From assembly GCA_012295275.1 (NCBI GenBank), contig CM022665.1:10068976-10130975 (forward strand): a DNA stretch of 62,000 bases. The letters are read 5' to 3'. The position numbers and the translations under genes are program-made. This document shows, piece after piece, positions 1-12,582 of this stretch (position 1 is its first letter; each line of letters begins with the position of its first letter). The stretch is from Chrysomallon squamiferum. Its lineage: Eukaryota > Mollusca > Gastropoda > Neomphalida > Peltospiridae. The notes under the pieces were generated by a model. It was not told the DNA's origin and did no database searches. It saw only the letters and a program-made list of their open reading frames with translations.

Positions 1-724
1 CTATACAAAGTGTTTCTATTTTCGTATTAACTTAAAATAAACAGTACTAGGTAATGAGTTTTTAATGTCAGACTTGTAACTTTCTGAGGGTATTTACTGG
101 AAGAAATGTTGACCTGTTTCTATTTTCGTTCTTCTTATAATAAACCATACTAGGGAATAAATTATTTGTGAAAATTACACGAACTATATTTTTTAGTTCC
201 TATGGAGAAAAAGTTCACATCCCCAAATAGTTTAACATTTTAAAGTAGATTGGTGTGGAGCCATTGGTTCAGAATTGTGGCGGATATGTATTTCAAGATA
301 ATTTGAATTTCATAATAAAGCCAAAAACAAAATCGTCTGTGATTTCTGAATTTGCGTTCGATATTGGACGGGAAGAAAACTTGCAACTACGTTTTTAAGG
401 ACCCTACAAATGACGTTTTAGAATATTCAATGTTTTCATTTGGTACTTTGTGTTATATAAAAATTTTCGGTTCCGCTATTCTGAAGAATGTGCCGGTCAA
501 TTAAATCGATCTGATATTAGAACTTAGTTTGTTTGTGTTATGTTTCTATAGTTTTTTATTCAACAGATATTTGTTTAGGTACTGTTATGTATGATCTATA
601 TAAACTGCGTGCGAAAATTACAAGTATCTGAATCCAGAGGTCCGATGGGTTGATTTTTTTCTTAAAAGGAAACTCATTTCAACTTAAAAAAATCAGGAAC
701 AGACTAAATAATTATTACGCTGTT

Positions 725-726
<2 letters not shown>

Positions 727-762
<36 letters not shown>
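727..762. repeat. (TG)n microsatellite
   Basis: About 18 uninterrupted TG units, followed by a looser TG/TA-rich tail to about 830. Confidence 0.95.
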
Positions 763-764
<2 letters not shown>

Positions 765-974
765 TTATTGTGTATGTGTATTCGTATACGATATTGTGTA
801 TGTGTGTATTTGTGTACGTTATACACACCTGCCATAAAAACAGTATATAAATAAATTAACAATAAAACCGCTGAGGCCAAACTGAATAGTAAAATGGACT
901 GAGCGTCAAACAAAAAAAAAAAAAAAATAAGTAAAAAAAAAAAAAAAAAAATTAAATATTGTTAGAAAGAGAAC

Positions 975-1165
975 AGATAGATATATAGATAGATAAACAG
1001 ACTGATGTATAGAGAGACAGATATATAGATAGATGGTTGATATAGAGACATACAGAGAGATTATCAGATAGATGCACATCGACTGAGAGACAGACAAGCA
1101 GTCAGATAAACCACTATAGTAAAGTATAAAAAAACAGATCGATCGACCGATAGAAAGATACGCAT
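975..1165. repeat. Degenerate GATA/GACA-type microsatellite
   Basis: Interrupted AGATAGAT, GAGACAGA and GATCGATC tetranucleotide-like runs. Two A-rich tracts precede it at about 911-951. Confidence 0.75.
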
Positions 1166-2007
1166 ACATATTTAGAAAAAAAGAGAAGAAAGACAAACAT
1201 ACTGACTAGTTTTACAAAGTTTGCATGTGCTTTACATTGCTGTCGGTCATACCTCTTTTGTTATCATGTTCACAGTCTTAATGTTATAAAAGATATAAAC
1301 AGTGTCGAAATTGTTTTTTTCTTATAAATTATCACTATGTCCCGATTCAAGCACCCATCTCAATCTCATCACCCTTGCAAGTTTTGACATTGTGGTGAAT
1401 TTGAAATTAATAAAGTATATTTGCCTCTAATGGAACTTTACAACCAACTAGCTTTGCTATTTTGATAACTATAATACTTAACAATGCTAATCTCAGTGGC
1501 CGGCTACTTTGATCATTAAGTCAAAAAAGTCAAAACCACCGACAACACTTCTGATAACCATTATTACTACTGACAGCAACAATAAATTCATATTTCTACT
1601 ATTACTAAATCTACTATTACTACTACTACTATCATCAGTACTGACCCAATACTAACTGTAACCAAAACAGTATCAACGAGAACAACAACAACAATAACAT
1701 CAATAAATAACAACTATTCCCAACATAAAGAATAAAATTTCATTGTACTTACCTTCGTAATGACGTCTAAATTCAAAGTCTTTCAAATACTATGTCTGTT
1801 ATTAAAATAAAACATCTAAATCATGATTGTTGTTATTGTGCTATTTTATAACTCTCATTCCAATAAATTCTGTATTTCCGTTTGTTTTGTCAGCCAGAAA
1901 ATAATAATATCCCTGGAAAATAGAAAACAGAAAACAGAAAACGAACAAGTAGTTAAAATGGTAACGGGAGACTGGTAAGAAAACCAGAACGCGCAAAGTT
2001 TCACTTG

Positions 2008-2076
2008 TCGTCTGCTTGTTATCAGCGATGGCGTAGAGCTGTCAGTTAAACTGGGGCGATAACTGCAGGCAGACGA
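2008..2076. other. Imperfect stem-loop in a GC-richer island
   Basis: The left arm TCGTCTGC-TTG-TTATC (2008-2023) pairs with the right arm GATAA-CTGCAG-GCAGACGA (2058-2076), separated by a short internal asymmetry, around a roughly 34-nt loop. The surrounding 1970-2115 is visibly richer in G, C and CpG than its flanks. No coding frame or known RNA family is recognised. Confidence 0.35.
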
Positions 2077-3810
2077 GAACAGCAGTGGCGTTGTGTGTGA
2101 CACTAACCTAGTAATCGGTTTGATTGACAGTGCAATCAACAATAACCACTAAAGATGATTGTCTGATTCATTTGAAAGATGTTCTCTTCGTTCAATAAGA
2201 GAACCTTTTCTTCTTTTTCTTCTTCTTTTTTTTTCTTCTCTTTTTCCGGGGGCTAAATGTTTTCATTGACTATTCAGAAAGTTACTTCCCCATAAAGTAA
2301 TGTGACACATATCGGGTATTCATTCTGTCCATCGTTTTTGTTTATTATTATTTTTTCCTTTCTTCTTCTTCTTTTTTTTTTTTTCATTTACTCTGGGGAG
2401 TATGGGGCGTGTCCAACTTATTTTTCTTTTAATAAGAATTTTTAAAAGTTTATGAAAAAAATTGGAGCGAATTAAATATGTAATTTGTAGTTTACAGTTA
2501 AATATAACACATAATAATAGCAACAACAACGACGACGACAACAACATCAACGGCAACAACAACAACAACAACAATAATAATATTAATAATAATATGAAAT
2601 TGTTTCTTAAACAAAACAATATTTTTGATATATGCGTATTTGATTTACCATTTGTCACTCTGTACTCATTAGTCTAAATTTACAACCAGAAAACAATCGA
2701 TACACTTCAATGTAAAAAAAAACATTTCACATTCCGTCTCACTGAGTGTCAGGAAAGAAGATCCGTGTCACATAGGAAACGTATTAATGTGGTGTTCAGT
2801 ACAAGCCACATATAGTAATTTACTTGTTTAACAAATTCCTGAGACCACGCCTCGGTGATTTTCAATATGACCTAATCTACCTGTTCGTAACCCTTTCAGC
2901 TGCAATCATAATACGTCTTACAACGTCGGATAATTGTCACAAGTAGATATTGTAAACTGATAGATGTGAACATTATTAAATCTACAGTCTATTAAAACTG
3001 TGGTTAACTGGCCATAAAAAAAGCTTGTACTTGTAAAAATTAAATTACATTATTTTATGTGACGCTATATGTGATTTGTTTGTTAAAGTGTGCCTGTGGT
3101 AGTGTGAAGAAATAGCCTCAGAACTTTCAAATGTTTGTTGTTTTTTTTGTTTTTGTTTTTTTTTGCTCAACACCAATGTTTTCTAACAATAAAGTTTTAA
3201 ATAAAAAGCTTCTGAGGATGATGATGGCTGGCATCTTACTCTTTTACGTTTTCGTATATACAGAAACGTTTATAATAAATAAATATAACAAAATTAAAAC
3301 AAACTATTGCATTTAAAGATTGAGAATATATTACATTTAACATCATTTAATGTGTATGAAATGACATGGTAATAAAAATGGGAATACATCACTCCACATA
3401 ATCTTGTTATTTTATTCACATACTATATTATTAGCATCGGTTGATATGAAAATAAATTTTCAAAGACTCATATCTTTCTGAACAAAAGATATTTAAGCTA
3501 TTTGTTGCTCTGCCTGAGACAAATTATAATATTATAATTAGTAAAATGGTATATATGCATGTACGTTTGTGCGAGACATATTCTCATTCTTTACATTTTA
3601 AATCTGTGACCAAACAAGAGAACAAAAGAAAGCAGTAACTTTGCTATATAATGTTAACATTTTCATTACACGTGATTTTATGTAATTTATTCATTAGAGA
3701 GCGTTTTATTTTAATGCTGGCATTTTCAGATATTCGTGCAGTGATGTAAATATGAATACATTAGGGAAATGCATAATATTATTCAAATAAAGCAGTTGTT
3801 TGCTATTCTT

Positions 3811-3842
<32 letters not shown>

Positions 3843-4389
3843 CTTTTATATTTCATTAATTCTTTTTTCTTTCTCTGTTTGTTTGGGGGTTTTAGGTGGG
3901 TTTTTTTTCGTATGTTGTTATTATTAGTGACGACTAATGAATGATACTCAGGATTTGTTCCCCACAGTATAACATCTTTGCTAATCAGTAACTGATAATA
4001 ACACTACTGTTATCTGACTAGTCCTCAACTACATAACTGTAAATTTAAAAATGTGCTGTGACGTGGTAAATAAAATTATTGTTCCTTTATCATAGTCATC
4101 ATCGTTATTATTGGCATCATAATCATCATTATTATTAGCATGATCGTCATTATAATCGTTATCATCGTCATTATTATTATTATTACTATTCAGTTGCTCA
4201 AATTTTTATTTTCATATAGTATCTGACTATATAATGTTTCATAAATACTGAAAATAAATGAAGACATAATCTTACTAAAATGATGATGGAATGTATAGAT
4301 TTAAAACAAGATATTTATAGGATATCAGTCTCTAATTCCATTTCAGTTCTACGATTTATTTAAAATTGATGATATGTTTAAGAAATGTC

Positions 4390-4480
4390 GTGACATACAC
4401 CTTTCTGTCTATGAGAAGGTGAATATAAAAGTTCCCTTGTTGCAAATCGAAAAAGAGTAGCCCATAGCGGGGCGGCAGAG
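4390..4480 (+). mobile_element. Degenerate interspersed repeat, copy 1 (SINE-like)
   Basis: Contains the landmarks GAATATAAAAGTTCCCTTGT, GCAAATCGAAAAAGAGTAGC and CCCATAGCGGGGCGGCAG in order. The same order of landmarks recurs at about 11.34, 45.97 and 61.46 kb on the same strand. From memory this resembles an abundant mollusc repeat (ATATAAAAGATCCCTTGCTG, AATCGAAAAGAGTAGCCCAT). The family name and its SINE nature are inference. Confidence 0.55.
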
Positions 4481-4529
4481 GAATTACCTTAACAATAAAT
4501 AAATAAATAAATAATAATAATATGATGAT

Positions 4530-4607
4530 GAAGAAGAAGAAGAAGAAGAAGAAGAAGAAGAAGAAGAAGAAGAAGAAGAAGAAGAAGAAGAAGAAGAAGA
4601 AGAAGAA
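4530..4607. repeat. (AAG)n microsatellite
   Basis: About 25 AAG units, flanked by AAT/AAAT runs on both sides. Confidence 0.95.
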
Positions 4608-4882
4608 AATAAATAAATAAATCACGAAACTTCCTTTAAATAAATAAATTATATTTTTCTTCTCCTTTTATTGTTGGTAAAAAATATTAATGTAGTTACA
4701 ATGAACTTATTTTTTGATATTTCATTCCCATGTATCTATTCTACCGAGGATGGTAACTACAGTTATTATCTTTTTTTCTTTTAAGTATATCTGATAAGTG
4801 TTTCTGATGTTATACTAACTATTGTATTCCAGTAATAATGCCTGTATTAATATTATTTATTCCCTATATGCTTCTTTTATAT

Positions 4883-4884
<2 letters not shown>

Positions 4885-4959
<75 letters not shown>
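4885..4959. repeat. (GA)n microsatellite
   Basis: About 37 uninterrupted AG units. Confidence 0.97.
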
Positions 4960-4962
<3 letters not shown>

Positions 4963-5330
4963 ATATGAAGACACAGTAGAAAATATACTAAAATAATACT
5001 GAATGTTATAACAGTTTTTTTTTATTCCTTTTTGGGTTTTTTCCTCTCCCACTGTTTATTAAGTTCTTCATTGGATCAAACCCTTAAACGAATTCATCCT
5101 TTCAAAAGTTAATAGGCATATTATTTAAAATTTCGCGTCTTTATTTTCGCCTTCTCCGTTCCGCAGTTTTTCCCATCGACGAATGAATTGTAGGTTGAAT
5201 TCACTGACACGAAATAAAACTTTAAACGCAGGATAGAAGACAATGCATGCGAACTGATAAGGTGTATCAGATATGTGTTAATGTGTTGTTTATGTATAAA
5301 ATAACAGCGGAACAACAGAACGATGACTTA

Positions 5331-5430
5331 CGGCAAAATGACCTCTTGCAACCTCCGCTGATCTCAGATGACCGCTGACCCAAGCAATGAACTCAAGGCC
5401 ACTGATATTAATTTTCATGTCTTCCATTGA
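5331..5430 (-). other. Exon-like island of unknown nature
   Basis: On the minus strand an open frame from an ATG at about 5424 reads through a GC-richer stretch including GLEFIAWVSGHLRSAEVARG. It meets a good donor (GCC|GTAAGT) at about 5331-5337. No matching acceptor or partner exon was found, and the peptide is not recognised. It could be a first exon, a degraded repeat or chance. Confidence 0.2.
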
Positions 5431-5980
5431 ATTCGTAGATCTTAACAGATACTGAGTACTTTGTAGCGACTTTGTATTATTATTATTATTATTATTATCA
5501 TCGTAATGATAATCGCCCGTCATCATCATCTTCTGCATTATCAATATCTTCTATCATATCTTCTTCTTATCATCATCATCGTCATTATACGTTATTTTTC
5601 TTTTTTCTTAATCGTAACGATATGTGTCGTCATCATCGTTTTCTGAATTTTAGTACTGAATTTTAGTATCTTCATACATTCCTTTTTCTATTTCAGCCGT
5701 GTGTATCTCCTTTTCAGAAATTGTAGTTTCGCCCCTGCATACAATAGTTTAATTATTTCGAATAATGACATTTTGATTATCTCCGTTAGCCACGGGGATT
5801 ATCTTTTATTACTAATGTCGCGTGTCAGACGACTTCAAACAATATAATAACAAAAAATATATTTTTTTTTGTTATTGGATATTCTTTTGTTCGTGAGTAA
5901 CAGTCATTACTGCTTTTAGTGATATGCATAAATTCCATAGAGGCATAAACAGTAATGATTATAGTAGCTATAGCTGTATT

Positions 5981-6085
<105 letters not shown>

Positions 6086-6269
6086 CCTTAACTTACACGT
6101 ATTTATTGTTTTTAAGTTACTGTTTTCTTTTTCTCCGAACAATTATTTGCTAATTATAACATATCAGTCACGTGTTTTTATCTTAATGTCATTTCGTAAA
6201 GCAATAAATCAGTGAATAAATAAAACATTATAGGCTGAGTAAATAATTGCTGTTGTCGAATCCGCAGCC

Positions 6270-6386
6270 TGTACATACATACATACATAAATGCATACAT
6301 ACATGCACACATACATACATACCTACGTACGTACATACATACATACATAGATACATACACACACACAAACACATATATGTATATGT

Positions 6387-6444
<58 letters not shown>
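6270..6444. repeat. (CATA)n followed by (AT)n
   Basis: Interrupted ACAT/CATA repeats run to about 6380; an uninterrupted AT tract then covers 6391-6444. Confidence 0.95.
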
Positions 6445-6447
<3 letters not shown>

Positions 6448-6650
6448 GATAACGCTATTCTAAAAGAAAGTGTCAGCTTATATGATAGCCAGTGAGCATA
6501 TTATCTCATTATCATATTTTATTATTAGGAAAGATTTATCGCTAGTTGGAAATATAATAATTATTCATATATTCAAGACATTTGTACAAATAAACAGAAT
6601 TTCACTTAACTGATAGGATTCATATATACATATCTATGTTTATGTCTGTA

Positions 6651-6717
<67 letters not shown>
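6651..6717. repeat. (TATC)n microsatellite
   Basis: About 17 perfect TATC units. Confidence 0.97.
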
Positions 6718-7909
6718 GTACATGTATAAGTGTATGTAAACTAAACTCCTCCCCGATCCCTACATTAGAAAACCAAGCAATATTCTCGTTCCCAGTAGTT
6801 CCACCGAAATGTGAGAAGTGATTGCTCAGTCAGCTTAGATAGCCCAAATCTTTTAATGTTTCTGAAGGTGGTGCATGACAATATTTTGGTGGGGCTTGAG
6901 GATTCAGAATTAATAAATGAATATATGATCGCTTTCATAGCTATACATTTTCAAATTTTGAAAGATTGACTGGAGGATAGCGTCTAAACACTGTTTCACT
7001 GCGCCCTTGTTAGAGAATATGTCGTTAAGGCGCATCCTTAACTAACTGAACCCTGTTATATTACTATGACTCGACGAATATATACATAGTATATACTTTA
7101 ATGTCTCCAATGATGGTGAGGTGTACGATGTTTTTTTTTTTTTCTTCTTTGTAAATCGAATTGGGGCATGGGAAAAAAATATAGGTTGAGAAATAATGAT
7201 TTATGACTGTATGCAGTGCTAATTTCTCACCGCAGCATGCAGTATATGCATTTCTTTAATCCATTCAATTTGTCATTTATTTGTTAGCTTGAATCGTATC
7301 TTTCAAAGTTCATCTTTTGATAACTTGCTTTAAAAAACTAAAAATGTATTTTCGTTATCGGAATTTCAAAATTAAAGGGGTATAACTCTTCTAAAAACGT
7401 TTTACGTCTGAATGAAGTTATTGCGCCTGAATGTTTTTGAAACTTTTTTATTTTTGCATTTAAACCCTTTTCTAAGTGATATTTAAAACACGTTCTTTAT
7501 CACAGTTTTTCCTTACAAAAATATCTGTGTTTCAAAATAATAATTATTATAGTGCAGTTTGTTTAAAGTATATAACCAACTAAAACTTAATATAAAGAAT
7601 TATTATTTATATATTTGTTTTTTAAATAATTCTTTATTTATAAAAGTTACAAATAAACATATAGGAAAGTTCAACACTGTCTACGTCTTGCATGATATAT
7701 TTTATATAGGTACTGCTTATTTTTCACCTGCTGTTAAAAATTCTAAATCCTCACCTAGGAATAGTTAGTAAATATTTATGTACTTATGACCAAGTATTCT
7801 GTCAAAGCGAATGTGTTAGGAACTGTATCATCGTTATTAATAATAAAGCATTTGTCGGCTTGAAATATCAACGCCTAGAAACTTCGGTGTAGTAAACGAG
7901 TTCGAGGTC

Positions 7910-7924
7910 GTTACCCCTAGCAAC
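7910..7924. promoter_or_regulatory. RFX X-box-like site
   Basis: GTTACC-CCT-AGCAAC fits the RFX half-site pattern GTNRCC, N0-3, RGYAAC. It lies about 195 bp beyond the stop codon of the first TLCD-like gene, which is not a typical promoter position, so it may be chance. Confidence 0.2.
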
Positions 7925-7974
7925 AAACAGCAAACCAGTTTCATAGTAATTTAAAACTACAAACTTTATTATTC

Positions 7975-7980
7975 CAATGC
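7975..7980 (-). promoter_or_regulatory. Candidate poly(A) signal of TLCD-like gene A
   Basis: AATAAA on the minus strand, about 140 bp downstream of the stop codon. A second TTTATT lies near 8000. Which one is used cannot be seen. Confidence 0.4.
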
Positions 7981-8118
7981 TTTACATAAAAAAATATTTA
8001 TTTATGAATAATGTAAAATATAAAACATTTTACAAAGTTCTGTTCTTTTCACTGAAATAGTATAATCCACTTTTCTAAAAAGCTGTTAATACAATTGTAT
8101 ACTTAAGAAAAAAAATGT

Positions 8119-8544
8119 TTAACTAATTTTATTACATTTAAGACTTTGCATAATTTTCTCAGTCCCTTCGGGGGGTATATCTTTCACTCTCTTCTTGTCT
8201 TTCAGATAATCGTTTTTAAGAATTCTCCAGAACAGCCTGCAGTTGGTGATGTATATAACTAATGTTGAAGCTGTTATGTAGGCGTGCGAGAGCAGCGGAA
8301 TTTTCCCGTAGAAGTGAAATAACACGGCGTACGCTGACCAGACTAATGGTACAAATCGGAACATGACGAAGGTAACTATGTTAATCGCTAGTACCGCTCT
8401 GTAAAATGACAGATGAGTCAACCTGGCCATCTGCAGTATCTTGCGAAGATGAAGGAACACTGTGTTGATTTCACAGATCAGACCCAGCACAATGTAGGGA
8501 ATGCAGATTCTCAGTGTTATGTTGTGATATAGCAACGCCATGAC
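8119..8544 (-). CDS. Gene A exon 4 (terminal)
   Basis: Acceptor CACAG|GTCATG behind a 20-base T run on the coding strand. 141 residues and the stop. The frame stays open upstream into the T-rich intron, but that part is low complexity and is not coding. Confidence 0.9.
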   Translation of the reverse strand, partial: VMALLYHNITLRICIPYIVLGLICEINTVFLHLRKILQMARLTHLSFYRAVLAINIVTFVMFRFVPLVWSAYAVLFHFYGKIPLLSHAYITASTLVIYITNCRLFWRILKNDYLKDKKRVKDIPPEGTEKIMQSLKCNKIS

Positions 8545-8628
8545 CTGTGAAAAAAAAAAAAAAAAAAAAATAAATAAATAAATAAAAATAAAATAATAAT
8601 AATAAGGAGAAGAATAATAAATAAATAA

Positions 8629-8659
<31 letters not shown>

Positions 8660-10352
8660 TTAAAGAAATCAAAAGTAATAATAACATTTTTTAAAAACAA
8701 ACAAATAAATAAATTTAAAAAAAAAAAACACAAAAAAAAAAAAAAACATAACGGAATCAATAATCTACACTGGGTTTGGGAATTAACTGCAAAATCAGTT
8801 ATAAAAATACAGTGGCTAAATAAATGAATTTATGAATATTTGTTAAGCGATATATCGGTTAAATTTTAATTTTGAGTTATATTTTAAATTTTAAGAGGTG
8901 CAAATACAATGAATAAATGAGTGAACGAGAGGATGAGTGAATAAATATATGAATGAAAGAATATGCGACTTAATGAATATTGGTTAAACGACATCTCCAT
9001 ATATTTTAACATAAAACTCGATTACAGAAACGCGATGAATAAACTAGTAAAATTGAATGTATGAATGAATGGATGGACGAATGAATAGATTGATGAAGAT
9101 TTATTTAACGATACCTCAGTATATTTTAACGTAAACCTGGTTATGGAAATGCAGTGAGAAAATGAACGAATCAATAAATGATTTGTTTAACGATCCTCGA
9201 TGCATTTTATTACAAACCTTATTACTGTCTGGCATATTTTGAACGAAGGTAACTCAAGAGAGGTAAACCGATACCTCAAGGTGACGAATATTTAAAAGCC
9301 AGTTCATGAGAATCTAAAGTCTTTTATAAGCTAATTCGTGAGTAGCATGATCTTTGTTTGTTTTACATTTAAGATTAAAAAATAAAAATAAAAAATAAAA
9401 AATTATTACAAAACGACATAGATAAAATCTTTAATATTAAAACAAGGCTATCTGCAGTTTACTATCCATCTCGTCAATGGCACTGCACTCACTCACAAAT
9501 CGTTACAATCAAACTACTTACACCAACATGGTGACTTATAATATCAGTTAGCGATGATTCCTCCGCCGTCAACAGCATATCAAAAAAATCGAAGGTAAAG
9601 TATCCTGAAAGAAAATTAAAATTACTTGTTAAAACTCTTCGTCAACTAACAGTTCTTAATTTGCAAGATCTATGTGAAATGCTTGACATTTTTATTTCAC
9701 AGACATATATGTTCATATATGCTATACTTACCTGATTTGTATAAAGCTCGACATTTTTATTATTTTAATTTTCAATTTATTTATTTATTTATTTTGCTTT
9801 TGTTTTATTTATTTATTTATTTATTATTATTATTTTTTTTTTTTTAAAAAAATTATTTAAATAATAATAATAATATTTAAAATTCGTTCTAAATAAGCAG
9901 CCCACTTTGTACAACTAAGTCACGTTTTAGTTCAAGTTCATATACAAGCTAGTATGTTAGTAGGTTAGATAAAGGATTTGAGTGCTGGTTCATTACATCT
10001 ATACTATTTTATCTTGTCTTACCTAAGTGACTCAACTCTTTTTCCGCTCTTTATCTACATTTTACGTGTAAGTATTTCGTAACTGTACAACCTATTTTGT
10101 TTAATCCCGAACTGGACGAGTTATGTAATATGCATCAATACTGACGCATTCCGTATATTTCCGTTGCAACGATCGGACTTATGTCAGTTATTGTTTTCAT
10201 AATTCAATTTAATATATCTTAAAAACTATGTTGTTTTGGTGGTCTCTCTACAAATGCCCTAAATACATTACTTGGAAGGTTTTCAAATTCTTGCTTTATT
10301 TGTTTAATACAGGGAAGTGAAGATCTAATGACGTAATTTTACACAGAGAAAT

Positions 10353-10394
<42 letters not shown>

Positions 10395-10524
10395 TAAATA
10401 AATAAATAAATAAATAAATTCCGACAAAACGTTCTCTCAGACTACAAATAAAAGTTACTATTAAGAAATGACGTCATCAAAAAATGAATAACTTTTGTTA
10501 TACGTTATCAATAGTACAAAGGTT

Positions 10525-10559
<35 letters not shown>

Positions 10560-11765
10560 ACGTATACAAAATGTATTTAGGCTGTTTGTTTTGTACCATC
10601 AAAACTTCACTAACAGTTTATTCCGTTACTTAAATAATAAGATTATTTCCAGCATCTTGTTGAATACTTATGACAGTTCTTACCAACTGACATACAAACA
10701 GTTAGATAGACCAATGGGCTGCCTTCTACGGAAAGATCTTTGAAATCATCAGGATAGAATACGAAACTGTGAAGTAAAAATTATGTGTGTAAAACATGAC
10801 ATTTATAAACATAAACACACGCTTGCGAACACGATCACACATACATATTTACACATATAGTCACATTCTCTCAATAATTAACACACGCATGCGCTCAGGC
10901 ACATACAGATACACAAAATAAAATAAAAAATAAATTATATACTACATCTACCACTACTGCTGCTGCTACTACTGCTACTACTACTACTATTACTACAGCT
11001 ACTACTAATACTGCTGCTGCTACTACTACTACTATTACTACAGCTACTGCTAATACTGCTGCTGGTACTGCAGCTACTACAGCTACAGCAACAACTACTA
11101 TTATTATTATTACTACTACTGTTAATTATACAAATAAATAAAGAGACAGAGGATTATATACTAGTGATGTACTTGACATTTATTTAAAAAAAAATTATTA
11201 TTATTTATTTTTTTTAATGTCGGAGTATCTAAATGAGTGGGCATACTCAGAGATTCCAGAGCTGGTCTGAAATTTCCTGTGTCGTAAAATCACGCATCAT
11301 TAGTTCGATACTTGCTCTTCCAACCCGTATTCACGGTTGGGTTTACCAAAGTGCATGGTACGCCTTTTTATGTGTTTGGAATAAATACAGTCATGAAACG
11401 CCCTGTTAACATTTATGTGAATCGATAAGGAGTAGCCAATGCGTATGTTCTCTTTCATAAACATTTTATATGAAACGAATAAGTGACAACGGATAAATGT
11501 TAAGGTTTAAATTTAAAACGTGCTATGATAACATTTAGCAAGATTTCGTTTATACGCACAGGACGATCATTTTTGTGTATCAGTTTATCTACTGTTTTAG
11601 TTGTAAATCATCAGTACAACAGTACAGAATTCAATAACAATAAAATAAAATACAATTATAAATAAATAAATAAATAATTAATTAAAAATATTCATTATTA
11701 AATCAACGATTAAGATTTTTAAAATGTTTACTGCCGGAGGGAGGGGGAAAGACGATGAATAATAA

Positions 11766-11819
<54 letters not shown>

Positions 11820-12131
11820 AATAAATAAATAAATTAATTAATTAATTAATAAGAAAAAGAAGAAAAAACCAAAAATACACGTCAGCTATTGCATTTTTTA
11901 ATTAATACAAATCAAACAGTGGATTATTAATTAATATTTAACTACTGCTTACCTACAAATGGAACCGGCTGCACATATGTACGCATGGACGGACGACACC
12001 ACGTAGCTGTTCCACTTTTTCACATCTTTTGTAACACACTTCGGGTGCCTCGTGTATTTAACCACAAACTTCACCAGCACGAAAAACAACGTAGACAGCA
12101 GGGAAATGCCAAGACCGTATTGTATCTCCAT
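8119..12131 (-). CDS. TLC domain-containing protein, TLCD1/TLCD2-like (gene A)
   Basis: Four exons join in frame (12131-11953, 10766-10684, 9604-9522, 8544-8119) into 256 residues, close to the 247-264 I recall for human TLCD1/2. These are multi-pass membrane proteins that restrict long-chain polyunsaturated chains in phospholipids, so controlling membrane fluidity (family knowledge). Visible features: hydrophobic N-terminal helix at 7-25; KWN at 39-41 and SSVH with His49; SVGYF with acidic Asp93 and Asp96; the TLC double histidine His112-His113; the motif FLHLRKILQMA; FRFVPL as in TLCD1/2; and a basic C-terminal tail. Motif order and the LHLRK block favour TLCD1/2 over TLCD4. The start is the only ATG of exon 1 and matches the paralogue residue for residue in position. 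The last intron's polypyrimidine tract is a long T run. Gene B is the tandem paralogue. Confidence 0.88.
8551..8750. repeat. A-rich and AAT/AAAT low-complexity DNA
   Basis: Poly(A) and AAT/AAAT runs. On the coding strand of gene A these are T-rich and supply the polypyrimidine tract of the exon 4 acceptor. Confidence 0.9.
8840..9210. repeat. Degenerate tandem repeat in gene A intron 3
   Basis: Four diverged units share GTTAAACGA, CTCNNTATATTTTAAC, AAACTNGNTTA and GAATGAATGAA blocks, at about 8842, 8983, 9104 and 9185. Spacing falls from about 140 to 80 bp. Confidence 0.6.
9522..9604 (-). CDS. Gene A exon 3
   Basis: 83 nt. Acceptor TTTCAG, donor GGT|GTAAGT, ending in phase 0. Encodes GYFTFDFFDML through the TLC double histidine SHHVG (111-115). 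An earlier donor two bases upstream (G|GTGTAA) would break the frame. Confidence 0.87.
10355..10420. repeat. (AAT)n/(AAAT)n microsatellite
   Basis: Perfect AAT units pass into AAAT units. A similar short run lies at about 10526-10560. Both are in gene A intron 2 (9605-10683). Confidence 0.9.
10684..10766 (-). CDS. Gene A exon 2
   Basis: 83 nt. Acceptor TTCACAG, donor GTTG|GTAAGA. Encodes Ser60 to the first base of Gly88, including FYPDDFKDLS and a hydrophobic LVYLTVCMSVG helix. Confidence 0.87.
10950..11110. repeat. Interrupted CTA/CTG triplet repeat
   Basis: Mixed CTA, CTG and TTA triplets in gene A intron 1. The block ACTATTACTACAGCTACT occurs twice, 54 bp apart, so the tract also carries a longer period. 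Confidence 0.85.
11330..11445 (+). mobile_element. Degenerate interspersed repeat, copy 2 (SINE-like)
   Basis: GGTTTACCAAAGTGCATGGT, TATGTGTTTGGAATAAATAC and GAATCGATAAGGAGTAGCCA follow the order seen in the copies near 45.97 and 61.46 kb. It lies in gene A intron 1 and is heavily diverged. Confidence 0.4.
11768..11855. repeat. (AAT)n/(AAAT)n/(TTAA)n microsatellite
   Basis: Consecutive perfect tracts shortly downstream of the gene A exon 1 donor. Confidence 0.93.
11953..12131 (-). CDS. Gene A exon 1
   Basis: 179 nt encoding residues 1-59 plus two bases of Ser60. It holds the first membrane helix and the KWN...SSVH region. Donor AG|GTAAGC; the intron follows in phase 2. Confidence 0.88.
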
Positions 12132-12451
12132 AGCTTTAATGATGTTTCCTTTCCGTGCATCAATATAGCTGTATATTAATGCTCAGTTTTTCGCTAATTC
12201 CGTTTCCCCGGCATTCAGAAACAGTGAAGTTACTTCTGTTAATAAAGCAAACCAATCAACAATACTTAGGGTGAAAGGTCACTGCACTTTGTTTTCAGCA
12301 GTTTAAGATTATCACGTGTGGCGTTATCGACATAATTATTATGCGTACACAGTTTGTTAACACACAGATAGAAGAATATCGTTCATTTAGCTGGAGCAGT
12401 ACCGAATTCTCGGTCCGTTTATGGTCATGTTATATACATTTTTATTAATAT

Positions 12452-12582
12452 GTTGTTGTTGTTGTTGTTGTTGTTGTTTTGTTTTTTTATAAATATTGGC
12501 TGCCAGATTATCATTTTACGTAAATCTGAAGTTTTCAACAATAACAACAACAGCAAACAAACAAACAAAAAAACAAAAAAAC
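12452..12582. repeat. Inverted (GTT)n / (AAC)n pair
   Basis: (GTT)n at 12452-12478 followed by T runs faces AACAACAACAGCAAACAAAC at about 12544, about 60 nt away. It is roughly 320 bp upstream of the gene A start codon. Confidence 0.6.

Noticed and set aside
4356-4625. Poly-Phe/Ile open frame on the minus strand
   Set aside because: Translation of the (AAG)n and (AAAT)n microsatellites.
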